Source: CBDCUF01 sp965222525 (GTDB lineage Bacteria; Pseudomonadota; Alphaproteobacteria; Rickettsiales; UBA8987). Taken from it: a DNA stretch of 64,000 bases. The stretch is taken from positions 1,178,001-1,242,000 of the forward strand of contig OZ244955.1 in assembly GCA_965222525.1 (NCBI GenBank), read 5' to 3'. The translations under genes and the position numbers were made by a program. The stretch's first letter is position 1. Every line of letters begins with the position of its first letter. Under the pieces are notes generated by a model, which saw only the letters and a list, made by a program, of their open reading frames with translations, was not told where the DNA came from and ran no database searches. Shown here in pieces: positions 1 to 8,212 of the stretch.

Positions 1-353
1 GTAAAAACTCCGGTGATGATTTCCTTGCAATCGCAGAGAAAATGACCCGGGCAGAGGTGATTATTTTTGTAACACCGGTTTACTGGTACTCGATGAGCGG
101 TATCCTCAAGGTTTTCTTCGACCGGTTTACCGATTTGATTACCATACACAAGGCTCTGGGCCGGGCACTGGCCGGACGTAAATGTTTTCTGGTTGCATCT
201 GGTGCCGATATAGAACTCCCTCCCGGATTCGAGGAGCCGTTCTCTGCCACTTGCAATTATCTCAATATGGAGTATAAAGGCTGTCTCTACAGTAGTTCCA
301 CTACTGCTATAGATGAAAAGGCAATTACAGAATTCAGAAAGGGAATATTTTGA
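1..353 (+). CDS. NAD(P)H-dependent flavin reductase / flavodoxin-like protein (3' part)
   Basis: The reading frame is open from the left edge of the window (first full codon at base 3), so the N-terminus and the usual FMN-phosphate loop lie outside. The visible part has the flavodoxin-fold signature TPVYWYSMSG followed by KVFFDRF, as in the NADPH-dependent FMN reductase and iron-sulfur flavoprotein families, where this loop contacts the flavin ring. These are cytoplasmic electron-transfer enzymes; the substrate cannot be told from this fragment. The gene ends just before a family A palindromic repeat. The family assignment is good and the exact role is open. Confidence 0.75.
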   Translation, partial: KNSGDDFLAIAEKMTRAEVIIFVTPVYWYSMSGILKVFFDRFTDLITIHKALGRALAGRKCFLVASGADIELPPGFEEPFSATCNYLNMEYKGCLYSSSTTAIDEKAITEFRKGIF

Positions 354-359
354 CGTGCT

Positions 360-580
360 TACCGCTCCCCCGCTTTACGGGGGAGCGATGAGACAAGGGC
401 GTAGCCCGTAGTCGAATCGAGGGGGGTAAACGGTGTTCAGTGCTCTGTGTACGGTGTTCGGAGTTTCTTGCTGTTACAGTACACCGAACACTGAACACCG
501 GGCACTTTGCTACCCCCCACCAATCGCCTGCGCCCTTTCAGGGCTTGGCTCTTGTACTCCCCCACAAGGGGGGAGTGGTA
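360..580. repeat. Family A composite palindromic repeat, copy 1
   Basis: This non-coding palindrome of about 220 bp starts with TACCGCTCCCCC and ends with GGGGGAGTGGTA, an imperfect terminal inverted repeat. A hairpin lies near each end, and the two central arms (431-463 and 480-510) are near complements built from seven-base units such as CGGTGTT, CAGTGCT and CTGTGTA. A second copy at 15934-16156 matches over its full length with scattered substitutions. It fills the gap between the reductase and secG. Open frames across it are by-products of the repeat. Confidence 0.9.
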
Positions 581-602
581 TTTATATAACACTGGAAACA
601 TA

Positions 603-1028
603 ATGGATATATTACTGGTTATACATATAATAATAGTCGTCTGCCTTATCGGGGTGATATTGATGCAGCGCAGTGCTACGGATGGCTTTACCGGCGCCGG
701 TGGAGGTAACAGCCTTATGTCCGGGCGGGCATCGGCCAGTTTCATGTCACGTGCAACCGCACTTCTGGCAACAGCCTTTATAATAAACAGCCTTGTCCTG
801 GCATATATGTCCTCCAACTCCGAGGAAAGTTCCCTTATTGAAAGCATAGTAGAGGAGGATAAGGAAAAAGTCAGTGTCGGTATGGATGATTTGCAGGAAA
901 ATCTTGATGAAACAGGGGATACTGCAGATGATGCCCAGGATGTGGAAGAGTTGAAGGGGAAGCTCCTTGATAGTACCCCTGATATTCCTGAATCTAAAAC
1001 TACCCCAATTGTGCCATTGGCAGAATAG
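603..1028 (+). CDS. secG: Protein translocase subunit SecG
   Basis: This is the small accessory subunit of the SecYEG channel in the inner membrane, 141 aa from the ATG at 603. An upstream in-frame start at 507 would translate the repeat and is rejected. The first transmembrane helix (residues about 2-20) is followed by the family loop QRSATDGFTG, a glycine patch, GRASASFMSRATA and a second helix (about 55-72). The acidic, Asp/Glu-rich C-terminal tail of roughly 65 residues is longer than in enterobacteria but common in alphaproteobacteria. The usual downstream partner pyrG is not here; a thiS gene follows instead. Confidence 0.93.
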   Translation: MDILLVIHIIIVVCLIGVILMQRSATDGFTGAGGGNSLMSGRASASFMSRATALLATAFIINSLVLAYMSSNSEESSLIESIVEEDKEKVSVGMDDLQENLDETGDTADDAQDVEELKGKLLDSTPDIPESKTTPIVPLAE

Positions 1029-1090
1029 ACCTTATACTGCCTGTTATGATAAAAGGTTATGAGGGGAATTATATAGAAATGAATTGCAAT

Positions 1091-1291
1091 ATGCGTATAA
1101 CTGTAAATGGTGAAACAAAGAATTTTGATGAATTACAGTCGATAACAGAGCTTGCCGACAAGTTAGGTCTAGATAATCGTAAAATAGCCATTGAGCGCAA
1201 TCTGGAGGTTGTACCAAAATCGCAATATAACAATACGGCACTGGCAAATGGAGATAATATAGAAATTATCCATTTTATCGGAGGGGGATGA
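1091..1291 (+). CDS. thiS: Sulfur carrier protein ThiS
   Basis: This is a beta-grasp sulfur carrier of about 66 aa. It begins MRITVNGET and ends IHFIGGG, so the C-terminal Gly-Gly that is adenylated and thiocarboxylated in thiazole synthesis is free. An in-frame ATG at 1079 has a GAGGGG about 12 bases upstream and could also be used; 1091 matches the start of the paralogue at 29963. No thiG or thiF is adjacent. The window also holds thiC, so thiamine synthesis is likely active but its genes are dispersed. Confidence 0.85.
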   Translation: MRITVNGETKNFDELQSITELADKLGLDNRKIAIERNLEVVPKSQYNNTALANGDNIEIIHFIGGG

Positions 1292-1329
1292 CAAGTCGCA
1301 CATAATCTCAACAATGATGTTTAGCGGGA

Positions 1330-1485
1330 CTACATATTTTCACCACTGACATGACGCCACAGATTGTGGGTAAGCTCACCGAATATACTGCCGGGTGCAA
1401 AGCCGAACGTCCTGTGGAAATCACCGGGCATATACTGCTCTTTCCACAAATCTATATGTGAATATCCTTCATATCCGTCAGCCAT
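1330..1485 (-). CDS. Small protein of unknown function (51 aa)
   Basis: A 51-codon frame starts at ATG 1485, preceded by a strong Shine-Dalgarno stretch GGGGGAG nine bases upstream. The product begins MADGYEGYSH, is rich in aromatic residues (Tyr, Phe, Trp) and His, and has no obvious signal peptide or membrane helix. It lies 19 bases downstream of another small gene whose ribosome-binding site and first codons are nearly the same, so the pair is probably co-transcribed. I do not recognise the family. Support comes from the ribosome-binding site and the tandem arrangement, not from homology. Confidence 0.55.
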   Translation of the reverse strand: MADGYEGYSHIDLWKEQYMPGDFHRTFGFAPGSIFGELTHNLWRHVSGENM

Positions 1486-1504
1486 TTTGCGTCTCCCCCA
1501 GAGG

Positions 1505-1699
1505 CTATCTGGCTTTCCACATCATATCAGTGGTGTATTTCTGGTTGGCAATAGTATCCTGCCAGTTAAACCCACTAAATGTATTAGCTTCTTTTGGCTC
1601 GTTGGTAGTATATTTGTCTGAATCATTAAATATACCACCAAAGTTATTAGACTTGTTGTTAATATCTGTTTGTAACTTTGCTGTTATGTCATCTGCCAT
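1505..1699 (-). CDS. Small protein of unknown function (64 aa)
   Basis: A 64-aa frame starts at ATG 1699 with GGGAGA placed 5 bases upstream. The product begins MADDITAKLQ, is hydrophilic and rich in Asn, Thr and Asp, and ends TTDMMWKAR. No domain is recognised. Its leader and first codons (GGGAGACTAAAATGGCAGA) resemble those of the next gene (GGGAGACGCAAAATGGCTGA), which suggests an old tandem duplication of the 5' end or shared translational control. About 170 AT-rich bases separate it from the end of queC, so it may have its own promoter. Confidence 0.55.
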   Translation of the reverse strand: MADDITAKLQTDINNKSNNFGGIFNDSDKYTTNEPKEANTFSGFNWQDTIANQKYTTDMMWKAR

Positions 1700-1873
1700 T
1701 TTAGTCTCCCTGGTTGTTAAAGTTAGTCTCAGCACGTTATTTGCACATAACACACCTTGTATCTTTTATCATAACATATAAATTCAAAAAATTTTAGAGG
1801 TTTTTTATGAATTTTTTGTTACAATGGCTATTCAGTGATATTTTGGTATGTTTATCAACATTTTTTCAAATAC

Positions 1874-2560
1874 CTATAAATAGATAGCTGGGTCTTGCAT
1901 GTTATTCTCAGCAAAACCTTTGAGGCGTAGGGTACAGGCTTCGCAGCGGCCGCAGGCACGCCCTTCCTCATCGGGGTCATAACAGCTTGAGGTATGTGAG
2001 TAATCTACTCCCAGCCCAAGCCCTGTGCGGATTATATCCGATTTTGTCATATCAATCAATGGGGTATGCACCGAAAAGCATCCCTTGTCCTTAACACCCG
2101 CCGCAGTAGCCAGATTGGCCAGTTTCTCGAAAGCCTCTATATATTCCGGTCGGCAATCTGGATAACCACTGTAATCCATTGCATTTACCCCGATAAATAT
2201 ATCAAACGCACCTACCGATTCGGCATATCCCAGCGCCAGCGCAAGAAATATCGTATTGCGGGCAGGTACATATGTCACAGGGATATCCTCACCGATTTCA
2301 TCCAGTCGTTTGCCCTTGGGGACGGGGATATCATCAGTCAGTGCCGACCCGCCGAATGCACGCAGGTCAATATTGATTACTTTGTGCTCCCTGGCCTTGT
2401 ACCGCTCGGCCAGATCTGCCGCCTGTTTCAGCTCAATCTCATGGCGCTGGCCATATGCAAAACTCAAAGCATATACATCAAAGCCCTGCCTATCCGCAAT
2501 CGCAAGGCAGGTAGCCGAATCCAGACCGCCACTCAATAATAATACTGCTTTTCCCGTCAT
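1874..2560 (-). CDS. queC: 7-cyano-7-deazaguanine synthase QueC
   Basis: QueC converts 7-carboxy-7-deazaguanine to preQ0 using ATP and ammonia, a step towards the queuosine tRNA base. The 228-aa protein has the PP-loop ATP motif SGGLDS at residues 10-15 and a C-terminal zinc site made by Cys193, Cys203, Cys206 and Cys209 (the ACGRCEAC segment). The length is normal for the family. It lies 42 bases downstream of addB on the same strand and may be the last gene of that transcript. No queD, queE or queF is nearby. Confidence 0.95.
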   Translation of the reverse strand: MTGKAVLLLSGGLDSATCLAIADRQGFDVYALSFAYGQRHEIELKQAADLAERYKAREHKVINIDLRAFGGSALTDDIPVPKGKRLDEIGEDIPVTYVPARNTIFLALALGYAESVGAFDIFIGVNAMDYSGYPDCRPEYIEAFEKLANLATAAGVKDKGCFSVHTPLIDMTKSDIIRTGLGLGVDYSHTSSCYDPDEEGRACGRCEACTLRLKGFAENNMQDPAIYL

Positions 2561-2602
2561 GATGAGTCTGTATAAACTGTTCTACGCAATCGGGCAATTT
2601 TT

Positions 2603-5599
2603 TTACACACCCCACTCCTTAACTCTCTCTAAATGCTCGTAGTCGTTATATGACGGGGATTTGTCGGGGTTCGGGCAGGGGAGGTATGGGGTGTCCGGAT
2701 TGGTGAAAGCGGTGAGGAGTTTTGTTACACCTTCCAGTGCTGCATCTATAGCCTGTCTTAAATCTTTCAGATTATTTATTTCGCCTCCTTTATTACCACC
2801 CGAAAGTTTCCAATGACTTAGCTCGGTTGCTTCAGTAGTGGCAGGCAGACTTTCAAATCCGCCGGATTCGGCGATTATCGCTTCCAGCGGGAGTTGTGGC
2901 GAGAAGCCTATCATGACATCACCCTTTTGTGGTACTGTACCGGTTTTATAATCGATAATCGACACTTTACCGGAAGCTTTGCCCGCATCTTCAGCTTCCC
3001 GGTTTCGGTCAATGATTTCAATCCTGTCCGCCCTTGCGGTTAGTGTAATTCCGGCGATATTTATACTGCCTTCAAGTTCGGTATAAATTTCCAGATTTTT
3101 ATTGTTAGCTCTGCGGGTGATTTCATTTTCCACAAACCATTCGGCAATATGTTCAAACCGTGGCCACCACATTGCATATATCGCAGGCCTGTTACTATAT
3201 TTCGCCAGTATTTCCCTGCCTGTTTCCAGTAAATATGTGATTTGTTCTTCCTTGCCCTTGCCTTGCAGATGATGATATTCAGATATGAAACTATCCAGCG
3301 TTGCATGGACGAAATCACCAAATTCAGCCATTCCAGGTTCGCTGTCAATATCATCCAGCTTTTTCAGCTTCAGGATTTTATTTGCATAAACCGAGTACGG
3401 GTCACGCATAAGTTTTTCGATTTGCGTTACGGAAAGTATTTGTGGACGTGCTTCGGCAGGTGGCTTCGGTGCAGGTGGTTCTAGTATATCACGCTTTTCC
3501 GGCTGATTGAGCATAGCAGCCCATTCTCGCCATGGTTGTTCTGGCTGCAAATTATCTTTCAGCCCCGCACTTTCCAGCACTGCATCCAACCGTAACAGCC
3601 ATTGCGAGGGTGTGGCAGGACTACCATCCTGCTTTTGCGCACGGGTAATCATCACTTCCGGAGCAGAAGCGCAATGGACGAAATCATGTGCCGAAAGCCC
3701 GACCCTCCTGGCCAGCGAAGGCAAGCCGAAATTCTCACGCATAGCCTTGCTCATCCACGGATTTGACGTTTCCGCAGGCCAGCTCCCTTCATTCATGCCG
3801 CCCAGAATCATCAAATCATAATGTTGCAAGCGTGCTTCCATCGGGCTGAGGATAGCAAGCCGCGGATGTGCTCCGTATTTGGGCTGATAATTCTTTCCAA
3901 TCCATAATGCGTCAAAAATTCCGGCGTAAAATCCTGCCGGATTGGTAATTTCGTGATTGGCGGATGAATCAATAAATTCAGCAATATATTCAGCTACTTG
4001 CTGTCCTTCATTGCCTTGCCATAAACGCTTTTGTTCGGTAGTGTTTTTATTGCTTTCCGAAAGTAATTCAGTACATGAGATATGTTCTATAATAAGCTGG
4101 TTTAATTCAATTTTATTTCGCTTTAGTGAGTGGCCAAAATTTGCAGTTATCTCTGCGATATTTCTCATAAAATCAAGGAGGGCTGATTTTTTTTCAGTGG
4201 AAATATGCTCCGAGGTTTCAATAAGTGTACAAATTCCGCTAACTCCACTGGTTGTACGCACCCCGCGCAGAAAATGACGTTCCAGCAATCTGGCCAGCTT
4301 GCGGAATTCAGCAGTTTCCATATTTCCAGCAGCCAGCGGGTGTTTCAGCAATGCAAGCAGGCTCACCGGTGCAAAGTCGGACGCAACTGCATCAATCACC
4401 AACCGCATGAAAACAACCTGCGGAAGCTGCGCCATTGGCTGTCCTGCCGAGTCATCAATGATAATATTCCAGCGCCGGAGACTGGTTCTGACCATTCCCG
4501 ACAGTTTCCTGTCATGCGTTACCAGGGCGGCAGTTTTTCCCTTATGTTCAAGCTGGCTACGCATTATAAGTGCAATAATGCTAGCCTCCTCCTGTGTATT
4601 TTCCGCATCAATCCGGCTGATATTTTCAATATGAGCGCTTGTTACAGAGCTGTTATTACTCTGCCACAAATCACCGCATTGCGATGGTATCATTATATGT
4701 GAGAGCAATTTTTCCCTTGGTAACAGCGGGGTAGGGGAGGGGGGCGGCCAATCCTGTATATCATGCCTGGTCATCCCAACCTCGCTTAAAAGCCGCTTCA
4801 GGCCAAATTGCGGATGGTTCTCATCAATCGCAATCCAGACATTATCATCAATATTTTTATCCAATCCGGGCAGGATTATCTCCCCTTCTTCTAAATTTAA
4901 TATTTCCTTTAATAATAATATAGTAGAAAGAATACTTCCAGTAGTACCTGAAGTTATGACAGGGTAGTCAGGCGGGTCACCCTGCCAGACCTGAATTTGC
5001 AACTCAACCAGCCGGTTACGGCGGTCAACCGGATCTATCATACTTAATTCTTTTAATATAACAGGCCATCTTTCTGATAATAAACTAAAAAAATCCAGCG
5101 TAACCTGCCAGTGTTGCGCCAGTTCTTCCGGTACAATTCCCTCCAGCATATCAAACGACAGCCCTTCACGCTGTACTTCGTCCAGAAAAGAAGCCAGATC
5201 ATGCGCCAGAAACGTCGCTTGCTCATGGTTGATTGCGGGATTCCAGCCATGGATAAGCTCGGCGAGCAGAAACTTGCGCTTACTGTCGGAAATGGCAGGC
5301 GGAATTTCACTATACGCTTTTTGCAATGCTGCACTTCCGGAAGAGGCAATCAGCAACTCGCTCTCATCGGTATCGCCAATCGCCCGCATTTTGGGTAGCA
5401 GTAAAGCTTGTCCTTCAGTCTTACGTAGGAAAGCCTCCTGTAACGTACGGCATGAACGACGGTTGGGTAGTAGTAACAGTACTTCCGATAAACTTCCCCG
5501 CCTGCTACCCTCATTACCATACCTTTGCAACACCCCTTCAGCCAATGCATCCACAAAGGAAACAGAAGAAGGTATGTTATATATTTTGCAATCGCCCAT
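2603..5599 (-). CDS. addB: Double-strand break repair protein AddB
   Basis: AddB is the second subunit of the AddAB helicase-nuclease that resects DNA ends for RecA. The 998-aa protein has an alphaproteobacterial-type front (LLLLPNRRSCRTLQEAFLRK) without a canonical Walker A motif, a central inactive helicase-like part (DLMILGGMNEGSWP near residue 595), and a C-terminal RecB-family PD-(D/E)XK nuclease with the core VSIIDYKTG. The four-cysteine iron-sulfur signature of Bacillus AddB is not evident. It begins 3 bases after the stop of the coiled-coil gene upstream, so it is probably read from that operon. addA, usually the next gene, is absent; queC follows. Confidence 0.9.
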   Translation of the reverse strand: MGDCKIYNIPSSVSFVDALAEGVLQRYGNEGSRRGSLSEVLLLLPNRRSCRTLQEAFLRKTEGQALLLPKMRAIGDTDESELLIASSGSAALQKAYSEIPPAISDSKRKFLLAELIHGWNPAINHEQATFLAHDLASFLDEVQREGLSFDMLEGIVPEELAQHWQVTLDFFSLLSERWPVILKELSMIDPVDRRNRLVELQIQVWQGDPPDYPVITSGTTGSILSTILLLKEILNLEEGEIILPGLDKNIDDNVWIAIDENHPQFGLKRLLSEVGMTRHDIQDWPPPSPTPLLPREKLLSHIMIPSQCGDLWQSNNSSVTSAHIENISRIDAENTQEEASIIALIMRSQLEHKGKTAALVTHDRKLSGMVRTSLRRWNIIIDDSAGQPMAQLPQVVFMRLVIDAVASDFAPVSLLALLKHPLAAGNMETAEFRKLARLLERHFLRGVRTTSGVSGICTLIETSEHISTEKKSALLDFMRNIAEITANFGHSLKRNKIELNQLIIEHISCTELLSESNKNTTEQKRLWQGNEGQQVAEYIAEFIDSSANHEITNPAGFYAGIFDALWIGKNYQPKYGAHPRLAILSPMEARLQHYDLMILGGMNEGSWPAETSNPWMSKAMRENFGLPSLARRVGLSAHDFVHCASAPEVMITRAQKQDGSPATPSQWLLRLDAVLESAGLKDNLQPEQPWREWAAMLNQPEKRDILEPPAPKPPAEARPQILSVTQIEKLMRDPYSVYANKILKLKKLDDIDSEPGMAEFGDFVHATLDSFISEYHHLQGKGKEEQITYLLETGREILAKYSNRPAIYAMWWPRFEHIAEWFVENEITRRANNKNLEIYTELEGSINIAGITLTARADRIEIIDRNREAEDAGKASGKVSIIDYKTGTVPQKGDVMIGFSPQLPLEAIIAESGGFESLPATTEATELSHWKLSGGNKGGEINNLKDLRQAIDAALEGVTKLLTAFTNPDTPYLPCPNPDKSPSYNDYEHLERVKEWGV

Positions 5600-5602
5600 T
5601 TT

Positions 5603-7042
5603 CTAGAAGCCGCCGCCGGTGCGGAAGCTGCCACCGCCGAAGCTACCACCTGTTCCGAATCCACCACCGCCGAAACCGCCGCTGGAAGAACCTCCTCCCC
5701 AGCTTCCGCTCCCCCAATTGCCTGAAGATCTGCGTGAACTGGAATATCTCCTTCTACGTTTCTTGTGGATATGGAATTTTGCCAGTGATTTCCAGAATTT
5801 GCTGTAGGAAATATCGTTACTAAGCAATGAGTTCAGCAGGATAATGATATGGTCGGAGTTTTTGAAAAATGAACTGTAACTATCATAATTTTTCTTCTTA
5901 AATTTATGTCTAACTCCCTGTAATTTTTGCACACGCTTGTTTTCTGCGGATAAAGCATTGCGGTAATCCAGCAATTCATCTTCCTGTTCAGCTATTATGT
6001 GATGCAGTCGGGTAATTTCCACTATTATATGATCGTCATCGGCGGTAGCTGTACGTTCTACGTCGCGACGCAATGTACGCATATCCTTTTGCTTGAAGGT
6101 CGCAACCAGTAAATTTGTTGCTTTTCGATACAAATCATCCGCCTGATTAAAAAACACCTGCTGTTCATTGGTCAGGGCATTGTATTCAGCTTCGGTTTGC
6201 GTAATTTCTTCATCTGTTTCCCGTAGCTCTTCCTGCATCGAATCCAGCTTCTTCTGCTGCACAGTAACGCCGTCTTCCTCCATTGCCGCCAGTTCCAGAG
6301 CATCCAGTCGCGAAGATTCAAGTTGGACAGCCTTCTCCAGATTATCCGCATGTTCATCCAGCCGTTTGGGAATGTCACTTAACATTGTATAATTCACCCG
6401 CGCTTCCTGGTATTTTACCAGTCGTGCAACCCAGCCATCCAGCATCCGCACTAGACTTCCGGCATGATATTTATCCGTTCCATAACCGCGCTGCCATAAA
6501 TACATAAACAGCTTGTCATTATGATATGGTTTGCTTTTTTCTTGGTAATCCTGTTCGGCAATATCGGTTTTATGGCGCGCACGCTCGGCCACTGCCAATG
6601 CACTCTCTGTTTTTTCGTCCTGCGCAATATAAGCAGCGTCCTTTTCCAGACGTGCCATAGTAGCCGCTTCCGCCTTATCAACAATCTCCGAAAACGCTTT
6701 AATCTCTGATAGTTGTTTGTTGCGTTTTTGCTCCAGAACATCCTGATTTTTCTGGTTGTCCAGAAGCTTTTGTTCAAGCTTGCGCATTTCCTCCTGACGC
6801 TCTTCCAGTAATGATTTTGCCTGTTTATCAGTATGTTCAAGCTGGCCAAACAGCGTGTTATCCTCAATCAGTTCCAGCCTGATATCCGCAAGCTCACGGT
6901 ATTTATGCAATTCCTGCTGCTGCAATTTTGCCAGTGCACCCTGTATATCAATCATACTATTGTTCAGCGCATGGATTTTACTGCGAGTAGGCTGTAAAAG
7001 CCCGTCTATTTGATGTAGAATTTCTGCACCCGAGGTTAGCAT
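5603..7042 (-). CDS. Coiled-coil protein with glycine-rich FG-like tail, unknown function
   Basis: This 479-aa protein is almost all heptad-rich alpha helix from residues 1 to about 360, with long Lys/Glu/Gln coiled-coil runs interrupted near residues 170-215 by an aromatic stretch (KLFMYLWQRGYG). A short non-coiled part and a basic patch (HKKRRRR) follow. The last ~40 residues are Gly/Ser/Phe only, with repeated FGGG, GSF and GGF units. The tail resembles those of TPM-domain proteins, but no TPM domain is visible. It is read with the upstream membrane protein (stop and start 1 base apart) and probably with the helical gene before that. Function unknown; a scaffold or assembly role is inference only. 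Confidence 0.8.
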   Translation of the reverse strand: MLTSGAEILHQIDGLLQPTRSKIHALNNSMIDIQGALAKLQQQELHKYRELADIRLELIEDNTLFGQLEHTDKQAKSLLEERQEEMRKLEQKLLDNQKNQDVLEQKRNKQLSEIKAFSEIVDKAEAATMARLEKDAAYIAQDEKTESALAVAERARHKTDIAEQDYQEKSKPYHNDKLFMYLWQRGYGTDKYHAGSLVRMLDGWVARLVKYQEARVNYTMLSDIPKRLDEHADNLEKAVQLESSRLDALELAAMEEDGVTVQQKKLDSMQEELRETDEEITQTEAEYNALTNEQQVFFNQADDLYRKATNLLVATFKQKDMRTLRRDVERTATADDDHIIVEITRLHHIIAEQEDELLDYRNALSAENKRVQKLQGVRHKFKKKNYDSYSSFFKNSDHIIILLNSLLSNDISYSKFWKSLAKFHIHKKRRRRYSSSRRSSGNWGSGSWGGGSSSGGFGGGGFGTGGSFGGGSFRTGGGF

Positions 7043-7043
7043 A

Positions 7044-7985
7044 CTACCACTCCGTAATTATTCCGCCCAGTGTCGGGATTGTATATTCAGGCTCAAGATT
7101 GCCACGGATTTTATACCCGATGATATTGTTCTGGATAATACCGTCATCCAGCTTGTCTGCCTTGACCTTCTCAAACTCCCGCTCACTCACCCTGATACCG
7201 AATTTGCCGGTAACAGATTTTTTGCCAGTCTCCTCATTGGTAACGGCAATAGCTACAGGATTACCGCTGGAATCCAGAGATTCGACGATTATGTAGTAGT
7301 TTTTAATCCTTGAATTACCCGTAGTGCGCCATACACCGGAACGTTCATCAGGACGGGTGACAATGCGTAGCTGATATGTCTGCTCAAGCGCGGTTGCAAG
7401 CTGGTTAAGTTCGTTATATTTTGACTGTGCGGCGGCAAAATCACGAGCCTTTACTGCCGCCTCACCGTTGTTTATCAGTGCAAGCGCACGATTGGTAGCC
7501 GTATCATCCTTGCTTAACTGCGGGATACGCTCGGCAAATTGCCTGAATGCAGCAGGGAGGGTTTCATTTAGTGCAATCTCAGCCTGCTGTGCCGCACGTT
7601 CCCGAGGGACTGTAACGAAAGCATAGTAAGCCATCCAGCATGCCGCCAGTATGGCTATTGCTATAAGCAGCGGCTTGCCCCACTTGTCGCGGTCTACATA
7701 TATTTCGGCAAGTTTACGCTGAAGGCTGGGAGGGGTAGGCTTATAGACAAACCGCTCCTCGCGCAGTGCCTTTACACCATCGGCAAGGATATGGTCAGGA
7801 ACATCAATTCCCTGATTGGCATAAATACTCCGCAGCCGGCTGATTAGCTTGTTATCCTGCTCCTCACTGTTTAATTCGCGCGAAACAACCTTACTACGGT
7901 GGCGCAAGGTATCCACCACATCCATCGCCAGCATCACCTCATCCAAAGGCTGCTTTGCTGCTGCGGCTGTGTTTGTCTGGGGCAT
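7044..7985 (-). CDS. DUF6384-like single-pass membrane protein
   Basis: Taking ATG 7985 gives 313 aa. A longer frame to 8060 would translate the family B repeat and is not credible. The N-terminal cytoplasmic part carries MDVVDTLRHR and GVKALREERFVY, which I associate with the uncharacterised family DUF6384. One transmembrane helix (about residues 103-126) is followed by a mostly helical and then beta-rich outer part of about 185 residues. No clear Shine-Dalgarno precedes ATG 7985, so translation may depend on coupling or the true start may differ slightly. It is the middle gene of a three-gene unit with coiled-coil partners. Function unknown. Confidence 0.75.
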   Translation of the reverse strand: MPQTNTAAAAKQPLDEVMLAMDVVDTLRHRSKVVSRELNSEEQDNKLISRLRSIYANQGIDVPDHILADGVKALREERFVYKPTPPSLQRKLAEIYVDRDKWGKPLLIAIAILAACWMAYYAFVTVPRERAAQQAEIALNETLPAAFRQFAERIPQLSKDDTATNRALALINNGEAAVKARDFAAAQSKYNELNQLATALEQTYQLRIVTRPDERSGVWRTTGNSRIKNYYIIVESLDSSGNPVAIAVTNEETGKKSVTGKFGIRVSEREFEKVKADKLDDGIIQNNIIGYKIRGNLEPEYTIPTLGGIITEW

Positions 7986-8016
7986 TGTTGGTATATGTTG
8001 GGAATATAAAAGAAAA

Positions 8017-8196
8017 CCTCCCCCGCTCGCGGGGGAGGCAAGAAATCCAAGGATTTTCAATCCTTAGGATTTCTGGTGGGGGAATACTAATAACTAATAG
8101 CCAAAGGCCAACAGCCATAACCTCATCATTCCCTCCCCAGAAATCTGGCAATCATAGATTGCTCAGATTTCTTTCCCCTCCCGCAAGCGGGAGGGG
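8017..8196. repeat. Family B composite palindromic repeat, copy 1
   Basis: A 180-bp element of four nested hairpins. It opens with the GC-rich hairpin CCTCCCCCGC/GGGGGAGG. Next comes a hairpin with AGAAATCC arms, then a centre of seven-base units (AGCCAAA, GGCCAAC type), then a hairpin with AGAAATCTG arms, and it closes with CCCCTCCCGC/GCGGGAGGGG. It lies inside the three-gene operon, between the helical gene and the DUF6384-like gene, so it is probably transcribed. Other copies are at 22659, 51850 and 53180. Confidence 0.92.
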
Positions 8197-8212
8197 ATTG
8201 CGCACGTCAAAA

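Noticed and set aside
431..510. Heptad runs considered as a CRISPR array
   Set aside because: The units are 7 bases, degenerate and without spacers; no cas gene is in the window.
437..847. A 136-codon frame on the minus strand across the start of secG
   Set aside because: It runs through repeat A1 and antisense to secG; the sequence has no domain pattern, and the plus strand encodes a clear SecG.
7986..8060. N-terminal extension of the DUF6384-like gene beginning MKILGFLASP
   Set aside because: The same peptide is encoded by repeat B4 at about 53176-53223, so it reflects the repeat and not the protein.
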